DNA of 53,614 nt. Origin: Gemmiger sp. An87 (GTDB taxonomy: Bacteria > Bacillota > Clostridia > Oscillospirales > Ruminococcaceae). Shown in pieces: positions 1 to 8,462 of this stretch. The stretch is taken from the NCBI RefSeq assembly GCF_002159185.1, contig NZ_NFHD01000025.1, positions 1-53,614 on the forward strand. Reading direction: 5' to 3'. Each line of letters opens with the position of its first letter. Position 1 is the first letter of the stretch. A program made the position numbers and the translations under genes. The notes under the pieces were generated by a model, which made no database searches, was not told where the DNA came from, and worked only from the letters and a program-made list of their open reading frames with translations.

Positions 1-97
1 GCATTTTGCGCCGCCGGACCTGTTTTCTGCATAGACCGGTGAACAAGCGGGGGAAACTGTGTTACAATACAAGAGAATCAACCAGGAAGGGATGGAG

Positions 98-2119
98 ATG
101 CGCATGGGTTCCACCGATTGGGAAGACCTGATGAACGGAGTGTTCGGCCCCGGCGGGCGGCTGCGGGCGGGTACGGCAAAGCCGGCCCAGAGCCAGAAGC
201 CGGCGCAGGACGCGCAGAAAACGCTGCAGCAGAACCAGAAGGCACTGGATGAGGCACTGGCCCGCCAGGCTCAGGAGATTGCCCGGCTGGGCGGCGAGCT
301 GGAGCACACCATGCAGCGGGATGGTCTGCTCACCGAGGCCGAGACCCAGGCGGCCCGGCGCACGGTGCCCGCTCCGGTGCAGACGGACGCCTTTGACGGG
401 CTGGAAGAGACGTTGGCAAAAACAGTGCTGGGCCAGCCGGAATTCCTCAAACAGCTGGTGCGGGCCTTCAAGCGGCCTTTCGTGCTGGGCACCACGGGTG
501 AAGCCGCGCGTGGTGTGCTGCTGGTTCACGGCCCGGCGGGCACCGGTAAGCACACGGCGCTGGAAGCCATTGCCCGGGAAATGGCGGCCCGCAAGCTGCT
601 GAGCGGGCCGCAGATTGCCTGGATGAATCTGGGACTCTACCCGGGCCCCGGACAGGAAAAACTGTTTTTGCAGGACCTGTACAGCGCATTGAACGGGCCG
701 GGACAGGTGCTGGTATTCTGCGATTACGAGCGGTGCCACCCGGGCTTTCTGAATACCCTGGCGGCGCTGGCCCAGACCGGCAAGGCTCCGCTGAACAGCC
801 GCTACGCGGTGCAGAAGGGGATGCTGGTGGGCGTGGGCACCGCCCTGGTGCCGGACGCGGTGAGCGAGCTGACGCCCCGGGGCAAGTATCTGGTGTTCCT
901 GAGCGAAAAGGGCCCGGAAAAGCTGGCGGACCGGATGGGCGCGGGCCTGGTGAACGCGCTGAGCGATGTGTGCGCCACCCGGCCCTTCACCGAGGAGGAG
1001 CTGGAGGCCATCGCCGGGCGGGGGCTGGAGCAGCTGACCGTGCACGCGGCCCGGCAGCTGAAGCTGACCGTCACGGCAGACGAGAATTTCAGAGCGCTGG
1101 CCCGGCGACAGGCAAGCCCCGGCCGGGGGGCGGCGCCCATCGGGGAATTTTATGACCGGTGCTTTAAGGCGCTGGCGGAGTATAAGCTGGAACAGGAACC
1201 GGCGGCGGGCGCGGCGGCTGCGCTCACCGCACCGGAGGGCCGGGCGCTGGTTTCGGTGAACAGCGGCCAGTCGGAGGACCTGCTGGGGCTGCTGCGGCAG
1301 GAGTACACCGGCATGCTGGACGAGGTGGACCGGGAGCTGGAAAACATCGTGGGCCTTGCCGAGGTGAAGGACTACGTGCTGCGCCTGAAGGACAGCGTGC
1401 AGGCCAACCAGCGCCGGGCTCAGGCGGGCATGAAGACCGGGTCGGTTTCCATGCACATGATCTTCGCGGGGAATCCGGGCACTGGCAAGACCACCATCGC
1501 ACGGCTGGTGGGCAAATATCTCAAAGCCATCGGCGCGCTGCGGGGCGGCCAGCTGGTGGAGGTGAGCCGGGCAGATTTGGTAGGCCGCTATGTGGGTCAC
1601 ACCGCGCCGCTCACCAATCAGGTGATCCGCTCGGCGCTGGGCGGTGTGCTGTTCATCGACGAGGCCTACTCCCTCTACCGGGGCAAGGACGACAGCTTTG
1701 GGCTGGAGGCCATCGACACGCTGGTGAAGGGCATGGAGGACCACCGGGACGACCTGGTGGTGATCCTGGCAGGCTATTCCAAAGAGATGGAGCAGTTTTT
1801 GACCGCCAACAGCGGCCTTGCCTCCCGTTTCCCCAACAAGATCGAGTTCCCGGATTACACCGGCGAGGAGCTGTGGCGGATTCTGGAGCTGAGCGCAAAG
1901 GGACGGGGCTACCGGCTGGCTGAGGACTGCCAGGCGCCGCTGATCGAATACTTCACCCGAGCCCAGGCGGAAAACGCCGCTGAGAACGGCAACGGCCGCA
2001 TGGCCCGCAACCTTTTGGAGCGGGCGATTTTGAACCAGAGCCGCCGTCTGGCCGCGGAGCCCCAGGCTGCGCTGGACGAGCTGACGCTGGGGGATTTTGC
2101 GCTGGAGGAAGCCGAATAA
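98..2119 (+). CDS. AAA+ ATPase of the CbbX/SpoVK type, with two ATPase modules
   Basis: Cytoplasmic ATPase of about 673 residues. After a short N-terminal tail and a charged, Gln-rich helical stretch (about residues 35-75) comes a ClpB-like module with Walker A GPAGTGKH near residue 145. A second module has Walker A GNPGTGKTT near 458 and Walker B VLFIDEAYSL near 516, the pattern of CbbX/SpoVK AAA+ proteins. The reading frame is open from 59, but AGGAAGG sits 7 bases before ATG 98, and a possible -10 box (TACAAT, 63-68) would put transcription after 59, so I prefer 98; ATG 104 is also possible. The remodelling target is unknown. It stands alone, facing the bioY operon across a shared terminator. 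Confidence 0.85.
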   Translation: MRMGSTDWEDLMNGVFGPGGRLRAGTAKPAQSQKPAQDAQKTLQQNQKALDEALARQAQEIARLGGELEHTMQRDGLLTEAETQAARRTVPAPVQTDAFDGLEETLAKTVLGQPEFLKQLVRAFKRPFVLGTTGEAARGVLLVHGPAGTGKHTALEAIAREMAARKLLSGPQIAWMNLGLYPGPGQEKLFLQDLYSALNGPGQVLVFCDYERCHPGFLNTLAALAQTGKAPLNSRYAVQKGMLVGVGTALVPDAVSELTPRGKYLVFLSEKGPEKLADRMGAGLVNALSDVCATRPFTEEELEAIAGRGLEQLTVHAARQLKLTVTADENFRALARRQASPGRGAAPIGEFYDRCFKALAEYKLEQEPAAGAAAALTAPEGRALVSVNSGQSEDLLGLLRQEYTGMLDEVDRELENIVGLAEVKDYVLRLKDSVQANQRRAQAGMKTGSVSMHMIFAGNPGTGKTTIARLVGKYLKAIGALRGGQLVEVSRADLVGRYVGHTAPLTNQVIRSALGGVLFIDEAYSLYRGKDDSFGLEAIDTLVKGMEDHRDDLVVILAGYSKEMEQFLTANSGLASRFPNKIEFPDYTGEELWRILELSAKGRGYRLAEDCQAPLIEYFTRAQAENAAENGNGRMARNLLERAILNQSRRLAAEPQAALDELTLGDFALEEAE

Positions 2120-2130
2120 AAAACAAAAGG

Positions 2131-2168
2131 GAAGGCCTGCTGCGTTTGCAGCAGGCCTTCCTCTTTTT
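2131..2168. terminator. Bidirectional terminator between convergent genes
   Basis: A 13-bp perfect stem (2131-2143 with 2148-2160) has a GTTT loop. It is followed by a T run on the + strand (2163-2167) and by an A-rich stretch at 2118-2128 that supplies the T run for the minus strand. It ends both the AAA+ ATPase gene and bioY. Confidence 0.85.
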
Positions 2169-2184
2169 GTGTTTGAAAAACCGA

Positions 2185-2733
2185 TCAGCAGGCAGCACCC
2201 GTGAGCCGGAGCGCCCGCGCCAGGCGGCGGCCGACGGTCAGCGCCAGGGCCAGCTTGATGCAGTCCGGCAGAATGAAGGGCACCACGCACATGGCCAGCA
2301 CCGCGGGCAGGCTGTAGACGCTGCCGCTTGCAGCCGACACCCGGATGAACCAGAAGGTGCCGAAGCCGTAGCAGATCACCAGGCCGGCCAGATTGCCCAG
2401 AACAGAGCGGACCAGTGCCGGCACAGGCAGCCGATCCGCCAGCATGCAGGCGGGACCGATAAAGGCAAAGCCAACAATATAACCGCCGGTGGGGCCCAGC
2501 AGTGCGCCCGGTCCGCCGGAAAAGCCGGCAAACACCGGCAGACCGATCAAGCCCAGCAGGATGTAAACGGCAACCGCCACACTGCCCTGACGGCTGCCAA
2601 GAGCCGCCAGCACCAGAAAGATGCCGAAGGTTTGCAGGGTGAAGGGAACGGCTGCCGGGATGCTGATCCAGGAACACAGAGCAATGATTACTGCACCCAT
2701 GGCGGTACGGGTAAGGGCTTGCGTTTTGGTCAT
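2185..2733 (-). CDS. bioY: Biotin transporter substrate-binding S component BioY
   Basis: Integral membrane protein of 182 residues with about six hydrophobic segments, the usual BioY length. The stretch GGPGALLGPTGGYIVGF, a BioY family hallmark, is present, as is the N-terminal pattern that ends in PFTLQTFGIFL. BioY binds biotin and works alone or with an ECF energizing module (EcfA, EcfA', EcfT). AAGGAG lies 9 bases before the ATG. It is the last gene of a minus-strand run behind two M23-like genes, 32 bases after the nearer one; I see no functional link to them and no clear BirA operator in the gap. Confidence 0.93.
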   Translation of the reverse strand: MTKTQALTRTAMGAVIIALCSWISIPAAVPFTLQTFGIFLVLAALGSRQGSVAVAVYILLGLIGLPVFAGFSGGPGALLGPTGGYIVGFAFIGPACMLADRLPVPALVRSVLGNLAGLVICYGFGTFWFIRVSAASGSVYSLPAVLAMCVVPFILPDCIKLALALTVGRRLARALRLTGAAC

Positions 2734-2765
2734 AGGGTATAAGCTCCTTGGTCAGAATGGGAGAA

Positions 2766-4319
2766 TCAGAAGAACAGTCCGCCTGCTCCGCGCCAGGCGT
2801 CCCAGGGATTCACGGGGATGTCGCCCACCCGCATTTCGCAGATCACATGGCCCTGGGTGGTGCCGATCTGCTGGCCCTGGGTTACAAAGTCGCCTTCATC
2901 AACGTCCCGGCGGCCCAGCAGGTAGAACAGGCTCTTCACGCCGCAGCCGTGCTCGATTACCACCACACGGCCCAGGCTGCCGTTGGTCTGGGCGTAAACC
3001 ACCCGGCCGGCGGCAGGGGCAACCACTGGGCTGCCGGTGGTGGTGGCCATGGTCACATTGATGCTGCGCCGGGGAGCGATGTTGGCGTTATAGGCGGCGA
3101 TCTGATCCAGCGGAATGGCCGCGTTCAGCGGGTCGGTGGGGTCCAGCCGGTCGGTGTATTCCAGCACTGCGTAGTCCCGCAGAATCTTGCCCTCCACCGG
3201 CTGAATGAAGGAGCCGTCCCAGTAGATATCCGGGTCGTTGATCTCCCACAGGAAGTCCATGTTCTTGGGCAGCGCGCCCACGTAGGGGATGGCAGAGGTG
3301 CCGTCGATGGTGTAGGTGTCCAGCTCACGGCGCTGCCGCCCGTACACCTGCACCGTTTCGGTAACGGTCTGGCCGTTCACGGTGGCGCTGATGGTATATT
3401 CGCCCGCCATCTGGTTGTAGTCCACCGGCACGAAGGCCACCCACTCACCCTGGTACTGGGTGAAGGGGATTTCGGCCAGCTCGGTGGTCAGGGCGGGAAC
3501 CATGTCACCCAGCACGCCCTCCAGGCGAACGCCGATCACGCTGCCCTGGGCAACGCCGGTATCCGAGAGCACCAGCCGGGGCTGGGCCTCCAGCTGGAAG
3601 TTGAACTGGTAGGTATAGGAGCCCTGTGCGCCGGTGGATTCCGGGGAGTTCACTGTGAGGATGACGGAATAGGCGCCGTTTTCACTGAAATGGAAGTCGT
3701 TGTAGGCAGCCGCGTCCCCCTCGAACAGGGCTTCGCCCGCCTCGTTTTGAATGGTCAGCTCGGCGGTGGTGTACTCCGGCAGTGCCAGCTCCGGGTGGCT
3801 CTCGCTCACCAGCTCCAGATCCTGCCAGCTGCTGCCCGCTTTTTTGGAGAAATCCCGATGCAAAAAGCCCATGACCGGTACCGACCAGTCATAACCGGCG
3901 CTCTCCAGCGTCTGGCCCGCCCAGCTCACCTCATATTGGGGCAGGCTGCTCAGGCTAACACTCCGGTACATGCTGAAGAAGGTGCCGCCCAGAATCAACG
4001 CCAGCAGCACCGCCACCAGCACGATCCATCGCAAAAGCGAGGTGGAGGCGCTGAACAGGCGCGCACCAAAGCTGAGGGGCTCGTCTTCCTCCCAGTCGTA
4101 TTCTTCTTCGTCAAAATACTCGCCGTCTTCCGGGTCAAAGGCTTCCTCGTCCTCCGCCGGTTCCTCGCCGGGAGCTTCTTCGCCGTCCTCCTGTTCGGAG
4201 GCAGGTGCGGCTTCTTCGGCGGTTTGTGCGCCGTTTTCCGGCTGCGTTTCCTCCGGCGTCTGACCGGGCTGAACGCCGCTGTTCTCCGGCTGCTTTTCGT
4301 CTTTGTTCAATGGTTCCAC
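2766..4319 (-). CDS. Membrane-anchored M23/LytM-domain protein with lost metal ligands (copy 2 of a tandem pair)
   Basis: 517 residues: a very acidic, Pro/Glu-rich cytoplasmic N-terminus (1-80), one membrane helix at about 93-113, a long beta-rich extracellular part, and a C-terminal M23 fold at about 415-512 (GSPVVAPAAGRVVYA ... VVVIEHGCGVKSLFYLL). Active LytM enzymes need HxxxD and HxH. Here the first motif position reads RRSINVT with no His or Asp, and HxH reads HVI. It is therefore probably a non-catalytic peptidoglycan-binding or activator protein, as known for SpoIIQ and EnvC. Start codon is GTG, with TGAGG directly against it, so the ribosome site is poor. It lies 38 bases after its paralogue (4358-5611). 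Confidence 0.8.
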   Translation of the reverse strand: MEPLNKDEKQPENSGVQPGQTPEETQPENGAQTAEEAAPASEQEDGEEAPGEEPAEDEEAFDPEDGEYFDEEEYDWEEDEPLSFGARLFSASTSLLRWIVLVAVLLALILGGTFFSMYRSVSLSSLPQYEVSWAGQTLESAGYDWSVPVMGFLHRDFSKKAGSSWQDLELVSESHPELALPEYTTAELTIQNEAGEALFEGDAAAYNDFHFSENGAYSVILTVNSPESTGAQGSYTYQFNFQLEAQPRLVLSDTGVAQGSVIGVRLEGVLGDMVPALTTELAEIPFTQYQGEWVAFVPVDYNQMAGEYTISATVNGQTVTETVQVYGRQRRELDTYTIDGTSAIPYVGALPKNMDFLWEINDPDIYWDGSFIQPVEGKILRDYAVLEYTDRLDPTDPLNAAIPLDQIAAYNANIAPRRSINVTMATTTGSPVVAPAAGRVVYAQTNGSLGRVVVIEHGCGVKSLFYLLGRRDVDEGDFVTQGQQIGTTQGHVICEMRVGDIPVNPWDAWRGAGGLFF

Positions 4320-4357
4320 CTCACATCAAAGGTTTGGCCGCGCGGGGCGCGGCGGGT

Positions 4358-5611
4358 TCAGGGCTGGAAAAACAGCCCGCCTGTGGTTTGGGTCAGCTTG
4401 GCCGGGTCCACGCTCTTGTTGCCCACCCGGACCTCCCAGATCAGGGTGTTCTGCGCGTGGCCCAGCACCTGGTCCTGCGTCACGATCGAACCCACAGCGA
4501 CGTTCAGGTCCTGCAGGTGATACAGATAGCTCTTCACACCGCAGCCGTGGTCGATCACCAGGGTGTTGCCGGTGAGCAGCAGGTTTTCTGCCAGAAGCAC
4601 CTTGCCGGTGGCGGGGGCGATCACCTCGCTGCCGGGTGTGGTTACGTAGGTAAGGTTGGCGGCTTGTCCTGCGCGGGAGCCGTCGTCTGCGATAAGATAT
4701 GCGCCGTAGGGCTGGAATATGTTGCCCTGAACCGGGGGCGAGAACCGGCCGGTCCACAGCTTTTCATTGGTGCCCTGGGTGTAGAAGCCGTAGATCTTGT
4801 CCCGGAACTGGGCATTGGCTTCGGCGGTGGCGTCACCGCCGCTCAGGGTCGTGGTGGTGTACTGGCTGGCCCCCACCGTGAGGGTGGCGGTCAGGGTTTC
4901 GCTGCCCACCTCCACCGTGATGGTGTGGTCACCGCCGGTGGCGTTGTAGGGGATGCCCAGATAACCGATCCAGCCGCCGCTTACCGGGGCAAACCAGATC
5001 TGACCCAGATCGGTGTCGGCCATCGGCGGGTCGGATTGCTGGCCCAGCAGACCGCTCACGTAAATGGCCGCGGTGTCGCCCTGACGCACCGATTCGCTGG
5101 AAAGGGTGACGCTGGCCGCGGCGCTCACGGTGAAGCGGCACTGATACTGGTACCAGCCGTAGGCCTTGCCCGGGCGCTGGCCGGTGTCCTCGCAGCCGGC
5201 CCGGATGGTGAGCAGGTAAACGCCGTCCTGGGGGAAGGTGTAGTCCTTCCACTGGGCGGCGCTGCCCTCAAACAGGGGTTCGCCCTCCTTGGTCTGCAGC
5301 AGCAGGGTGGTAGAGCTTTCGGTCATGCCCTCGGCCAGCACCAGCTCGGCGCTGCCGGTGGTGATGGGCGCCTCCAGGGTCTGAATGGCCGAGCCGGGGC
5401 TCAGGTCCAGCTCCCGCCAGACCATACCGCCCAGGATGGGCACCGTCCAATGGTAGCCCACCGGCTCATCCAGGGTCTGACCCGCCAGGGTGATGGCCTT
5501 TTCCGGCAGGTCGTCTTCGGTGATGTGGTAATACAAAAAGGCAAGGCTGCCTCCAACGATAGCCCCGGTGAACAGGGCGACCATGAGCAGCCACAGGAAA
5601 AATCGTTTCAT
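4358..5611 (-). CDS. Membrane-anchored M23/LytM-domain protein with lost metal ligands (copy 1)
   Basis: 417 residues. An N-terminal membrane helix (about 4-27) works as signal anchor; beta-rich extracellular domains follow, then a C-terminal M23 fold at about 319-413 (PGSEVIAPATGKVLLA ... LVIDHGCGVKSYLYHL). The YxHL histidine is kept, but the first HxxxD is absent (NLTYVT) and the final HxH reads TLI, so zinc binding should be lost. Organisation and the repeated HGCGVKS motif show that it is a paralogue of 2766-4319. It has a good ribosome site (AAAAGGAGG, 7 bases before ATG) and is the first gene of the transcript that ends with bioY. The likely role is in cell-wall or septum control rather than hydrolysis. 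Confidence 0.8.
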   Translation of the reverse strand: MKRFFLWLLMVALFTGAIVGGSLAFLYYHITEDDLPEKAITLAGQTLDEPVGYHWTVPILGGMVWRELDLSPGSAIQTLEAPITTGSAELVLAEGMTESSTTLLLQTKEGEPLFEGSAAQWKDYTFPQDGVYLLTIRAGCEDTGQRPGKAYGWYQYQCRFTVSAAASVTLSSESVRQGDTAAIYVSGLLGQQSDPPMADTDLGQIWFAPVSGGWIGYLGIPYNATGGDHTITVEVGSETLTATLTVGASQYTTTTLSGGDATAEANAQFRDKIYGFYTQGTNEKLWTGRFSPPVQGNIFQPYGAYLIADDGSRAGQAANLTYVTTPGSEVIAPATGKVLLAENLLLTGNTLVIDHGCGVKSYLYHLQDLNVAVGSIVTQDQVLGHAQNTLIWEVRVGNKSVDPAKLTQTTGGLFFQP

Positions 5612-5671
5612 CCAGCGGCCTCCTTTTCAGGCAGTCGTTAAAATGGGGCAGAAATCCCCATAATATGTATC

Positions 5672-5703
5672 ATTATACCATATTTGCCGCCGATGCACAG
5701 CAA
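5672..5703 (-). promoter_or_regulatory. Promoter for the M23-M23-bioY transcript
   Basis: On the minus strand a perfect TATAAT (5672-5677) preceded by TGG forms an extended -10. A weak -35 candidate (TTGCTG, 5698-5703) is 20 bases away. Confidence 0.55.
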
Positions 5704-5715
5704 AAAATCGATGGC

Positions 5716-5745
5716 TTGACACGGCGGGTGCGCCGGGACTAGAAT
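5716..5745 (+). promoter_or_regulatory. Sigma-A promoter of the FMN enzyme
   Basis: TTGACA (5716-5721), 18-base spacer, TAGAAT (5740-5745). It lies 29 bases upstream of the start codon and back to back with the M23 promoter. Confidence 0.8.
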
Positions 5746-5773
5746 CAAAAGCAGCAAAGGGAGGAATGAAACC

Positions 5774-6793
5774 ATGACCTATCAGGAAATGCTTGCCGCT
5801 GCCCGCACCTGCAGCGGCCCTTACTGCAAGGTGTGCCCGGTGTGCAACGGCAAGGCCTGCGGCGCCACCATGCCCGGCCCCGGCGCGAAGGGCACCGGTA
5901 CCGTGGCCGCCGCCAACTACGCGGCCTGGCAGAAGATCTGCGTGAATATGGACACCATCTGCGACAATAAACCGGTGGATACCCGGTTTGATTTCTTCGG
6001 TCAGACCTGCGAGCTGCCGGTGTTTGCCGCACCGGTGGGCGCGGTAAAGCTGCATTACGGCGACAAATTCACCGACCATGAATACAACAGCATTCTGGTG
6101 CCCGCCTGTGCGGATGCAGGCATTGCTGCCTTCACCGGCGACGGCACCGACCCGGAGGTGTTCCGGGCGGCTTCGGCGGCCATTGGTGCGGCCGGGGGCC
6201 GGGGTGTGCCCACCGTGAAGCCCTGGGACCGGGATACCCTGTTGGCCAAGCTGGATGAGGCCAAGGCCGCGGGTGCGAAGGTGTTCGCCATGGACATTGA
6301 CGCCGCGGGTCTGCCCTTTTTGAAGGGGCTGAACCCGCCCGCCGGACCCAAGACCGTGGAGGAGCTGCGGGAGATCATCGAATACGCGGGCGTGCCCTTC
6401 ATTCTGAAAGGAATCATGACCGTGAAGGGCGCTGAGAAGGCGCTGGAGGCCGGGGCCGCGGGCATCGTGGTGTCCAACCACGGCGGCCGTGTGCAGGACG
6501 GCGTGCCCCCTACGGCCCAGGTGCTGCCCGCCATTGCGAAGGCCGTGAAGGGCCGGATGATGATTCTGGTGGACGGCGGCATCCGGAGCGGTCTGGATGT
6601 GTTCCGGGCGCTGGCACTGGGCGCGGACGCTGCTCTGCTGGCCCGTCCCTATGTGACCGCCGTTTACGGCGGCGGGGCCGAGGGCGTGGCACTGCTTACC
6701 AACAAGCTCAAGACCGAACTGCAGGATACCATGGCCATGTGCGGCGTGCACAGCCTGGCCGAGATCGGCCCCGAGCTGATCTGGCAGGAGTAA
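5774..6793 (+). CDS. FMN-dependent alpha-hydroxy-acid oxidizing protein with N-terminal Cys cluster
   Basis: 339 residues. A TIM-barrel FMN enzyme of the lactate oxidase/glycolate oxidase/L-lactate dehydrogenase family, which oxidises 2-hydroxy acids to 2-oxo acids. The family active-site motif SNHGGR (catalytic His and substrate-binding Arg) is present near residue 235, followed by the FMN-phosphate motif DGGIRSG. Unusually, residues 13-29 hold five cysteines (13, 18, 21, 24, 29) arranged CxxxxCxxCxxCxxxxC before the barrel; this could bind a metal or Fe-S centre. GGGAGG precedes the ATG. It is monocistronic between its own promoter and a strong terminator. Substrate cannot be read from sequence. 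Confidence 0.85.
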   Translation: MTYQEMLAAARTCSGPYCKVCPVCNGKACGATMPGPGAKGTGTVAAANYAAWQKICVNMDTICDNKPVDTRFDFFGQTCELPVFAAPVGAVKLHYGDKFTDHEYNSILVPACADAGIAAFTGDGTDPEVFRAASAAIGAAGGRGVPTVKPWDRDTLLAKLDEAKAAGAKVFAMDIDAAGLPFLKGLNPPAGPKTVEELREIIEYAGVPFILKGIMTVKGAEKALEAGAAGIVVSNHGGRVQDGVPPTAQVLPAIAKAVKGRMMILVDGGIRSGLDVFRALALGADAALLARPYVTAVYGGGAEGVALLTNKLKTELQDTMAMCGVHSLAEIGPELIWQE

Positions 6794-6808
6794 GCCGAAA
6801 CAAACGAA

Positions 6809-6850
6809 AAAATGCCGCCGGGGAATTCCCCCGGCGGCATTTTTGTTTTT
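6809..6850. terminator. Bidirectional terminator
   Basis: A GC-rich stem of about 15 bp (AAATGCCGCCGGGG with its complement) is followed by TTTTGTTTTT on the + strand and an equivalent T run on the minus strand. It serves the FMN enzyme and the convergent small membrane-protein gene. Confidence 0.85.
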
Positions 6851-6856
6851 GATGGA

Positions 6857-7069
6857 TCAGGCCTCGTCCACGGGCTCCTGAACTTCCTCGGCGGCGTCCA
6901 CGTCCTCTTCGGCGCTGAGGGGCTCGTCGTCAAGGTCCTCGCTGAACAGCAGCTGCTCGTACTCATCCAGCTCCTTCTCGCGGCGGCGGATGTACAGCCA
7001 GGCAGCGGTCAGTGCGCCTACGGCACCGGCCAGGAACAGCAGAACGGCAACAAAGGTAGAATGCTTCAT
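6857..7069 (-). CDS. Small membrane protein with acidic tail
   Basis: 70 residues: one N-terminal membrane helix (about 5-26), a short basic patch (RRRE), then a strongly acidic tail rich in Asp and Glu. The frame stays open upstream, but AGGAGG at 7078-7083 fixes the start at ATG 7069, and a promoter lies about 65 bases upstream. I do not recognise a family; the layout recalls YtxH-like or LapA-like small anchors. Function unknown. Confidence 0.65.
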   Translation of the reverse strand: MKHSTFVAVLLFLAGAVGALTAAWLYIRRREKELDEYEQLLFSEDLDDEPLSAEEDVDAAEEVQEPVDEA

Positions 7070-7135
7070 AATCGATTCCTCCTTGAGTATGGCCGGGCAA
7101 AATGCACCGGTCCGGAATTCGTTGTATATAGATTT

Positions 7136-7164
7136 ATTATATCCCGCCGGGCGGTGGAATACAA
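7136..7164 (-). promoter_or_regulatory. Promoter for the small membrane protein
   Basis: Minus strand: TTGTAT (7159-7164), 17-base spacer, perfect TATAAT (7136-7141). Confidence 0.6.
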
Positions 7165-7199
7165 TATGATTTTGTGAACATGGACGAAAAAACGGGGGT

Positions 7200-8252
7200 T
7201 CAGCCGTCCGTTTCCAGCAGCGGCCGGTAGGCCTTGAAGGCTCCGGGCAGGGTGTATTGCTGCGCCAGTGATTCCCGGTCTGCCCACACATAGCCATCGG
7301 GAAGCGGGGCAGCTTCGGCGGTGGCCTGCCAGCCGCTCATACGCCACTCGATGTGACTGAAAATGTGCTTGGCGGGCTTGAGGGGGCTGCTAAGCTGAAC
7401 GGAAATGCCCAGGGTTGCCAGCCGGTCGGCGGCCTCCTGACGGGAAAGCTCCTCTTCAAAGAGGGCGGGCTGCCACAGCCCGGCCAGCAGGCCGGAGTCC
7501 GGGCGGCGCTGGAGCAGCCAGCCCTGTTCGCTTTTCACCAGCAGCACCGTGACCGGCTGAATGCGGCGGGCCTTGGCGGCCTTCTTCACCGGCAAGGTGT
7601 TCTGGGTGCCCGCCTGGCGGGCCCAGCACAGGTGGGCCAGCGGGCAGGCGTCGCACAGCGGCTCGCCGTTGGGCAGGCAGACCAGTGCCCCAAGCTCCAT
7701 CAGCGCCTCATTATAAGGGCCGGGGGCCTCCGGCGGCTGATGCTCCATCACCCACTGGGTATAGGCTTTTTTTGTTTTGGGGTCCGCGATGTCCCGGTCA
7801 TCGTTATACAGGCGGCTGAACACCCGCAGCACGTTGCCGTCCACCGCGGGCACCGGCAGATGAAAGGCGATGGACCCGATGGCTCCGGCGGTGTAGTCTC
7901 CGATGCCGGGCAGCGCCAGCAGCTTTTTGTGGTCGGCGGGCAGCTGGCCGCCGTACTCCTGGCACACGATGCGGGCGGCCTTCTGCAGGTTGCGCACCCG
8001 GCTGTAGTAGCCCAGTCCCTCCCACAGCTTGTGCAGCTTCTCCTCGTCGCACTCGGCCAGATCCCGGATGGTGGGCAGCGCCTTCATCCAGCGGTCGTAG
8101 TATTCCAGCGCGGCGGCCACCCGGGTCTGCTGCAGCATGATTTCGCTGACCCAGATGTGGTAGGGGGTGGGGTCCTGCCGGAAGGGAAGGGTGCGGGCGT
8201 TTTGGGAAAACCAGGCCAGCAGATCCGGCGCGATGGGGGAAAGAGTGGGCAT
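7200..8252 (-). CDS. mutY: A/G-specific adenine DNA glycosylase MutY
   Basis: 350 residues from ATG 8252. It removes adenine mispaired with 8-oxoguanine. Visible: the catalytic Glu in SEIMLQQTRV, the helix-hairpin-helix with catalytic Asp in LPGIGDYTAGAI, a four-Cys [4Fe-4S] loop (CLPNGEPLC then CxxC then C; the first spacing is 7 rather than the usual 6), and a C-terminal NUDIX-like 8-oxoG recognition domain (LLQRRPDSGLLAGLW). The frame stays open further upstream only because it runs through a repeat element. AAAGGAG is 11 bases before the ATG. The leader contains a complete MITE (8288-8461). Confidence 0.95.
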   Translation of the reverse strand: MPTLSPIAPDLLAWFSQNARTLPFRQDPTPYHIWVSEIMLQQTRVAAALEYYDRWMKALPTIRDLAECDEEKLHKLWEGLGYYSRVRNLQKAARIVCQEYGGQLPADHKKLLALPGIGDYTAGAIGSIAFHLPVPAVDGNVLRVFSRLYNDDRDIADPKTKKAYTQWVMEHQPPEAPGPYNEALMELGALVCLPNGEPLCDACPLAHLCWARQAGTQNTLPVKKAAKARRIQPVTVLLVKSEQGWLLQRRPDSGLLAGLWQPALFEEELSRQEAADRLATLGISVQLSSPLKPAKHIFSHIEWRMSGWQATAEAAPLPDGYVWADRESLAQQYTLPGAFKAYRPLLETDG

Positions 8253-8287
8253 GGGCGTTCTGTCTCCTTTGGGATTATCTTTCGATA

Positions 8288-8461
8288 GGGCAATACCGCA
8301 CAATTCCAGGTGGTGGAGCACGCCGGAAAATTTTTTGTTAGATGAAGCAAAAAGCGCAGCCAATCCTTTGTGGATTGGCGAGCATTTTTGGAAAATATCA
8401 CAGAAAATTTTGGCGTGATACGCCGCCTGAACCATTCGGTGTGAATTGTGCGGTATTGCCC
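8288..8461. mobile_element. MITE-like repeat, copy 1
   Basis: 174 bp bounded by perfect 19-bp terminal inverted repeats, GGGCAATACCGCACAATTC and its complement, and flanked on both sides by TA (8286-8287, 8462-8463), as expected for IS630/Tc1-mariner-type insertion. The interior has no credible gene. It contains an 8-bp hairpin (GCCAATCC/GGATTGGC near 8360) and an A+T-rich right half. A second copy in opposite orientation lies at 30862-31036. It sits between the probable mutY promoter and the mutY start codon. Confidence 0.85.
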
Positions 8462-8462
8462 T

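Noticed and set aside
2766-5611. Calling the two M23-domain proteins active endopeptidases
   Set aside because: Both lack the HxxxD and HxH zinc ligands, so only a non-catalytic role is supported.
8167-8418. Open frames inside and around the two MITE copies (also 30926-31420) that share a peptide of the HNSRWWSTPE type
   Set aside because: The shared peptide comes from the repeat itself; the frames have no ribosome sites and overlap real genes or terminators.
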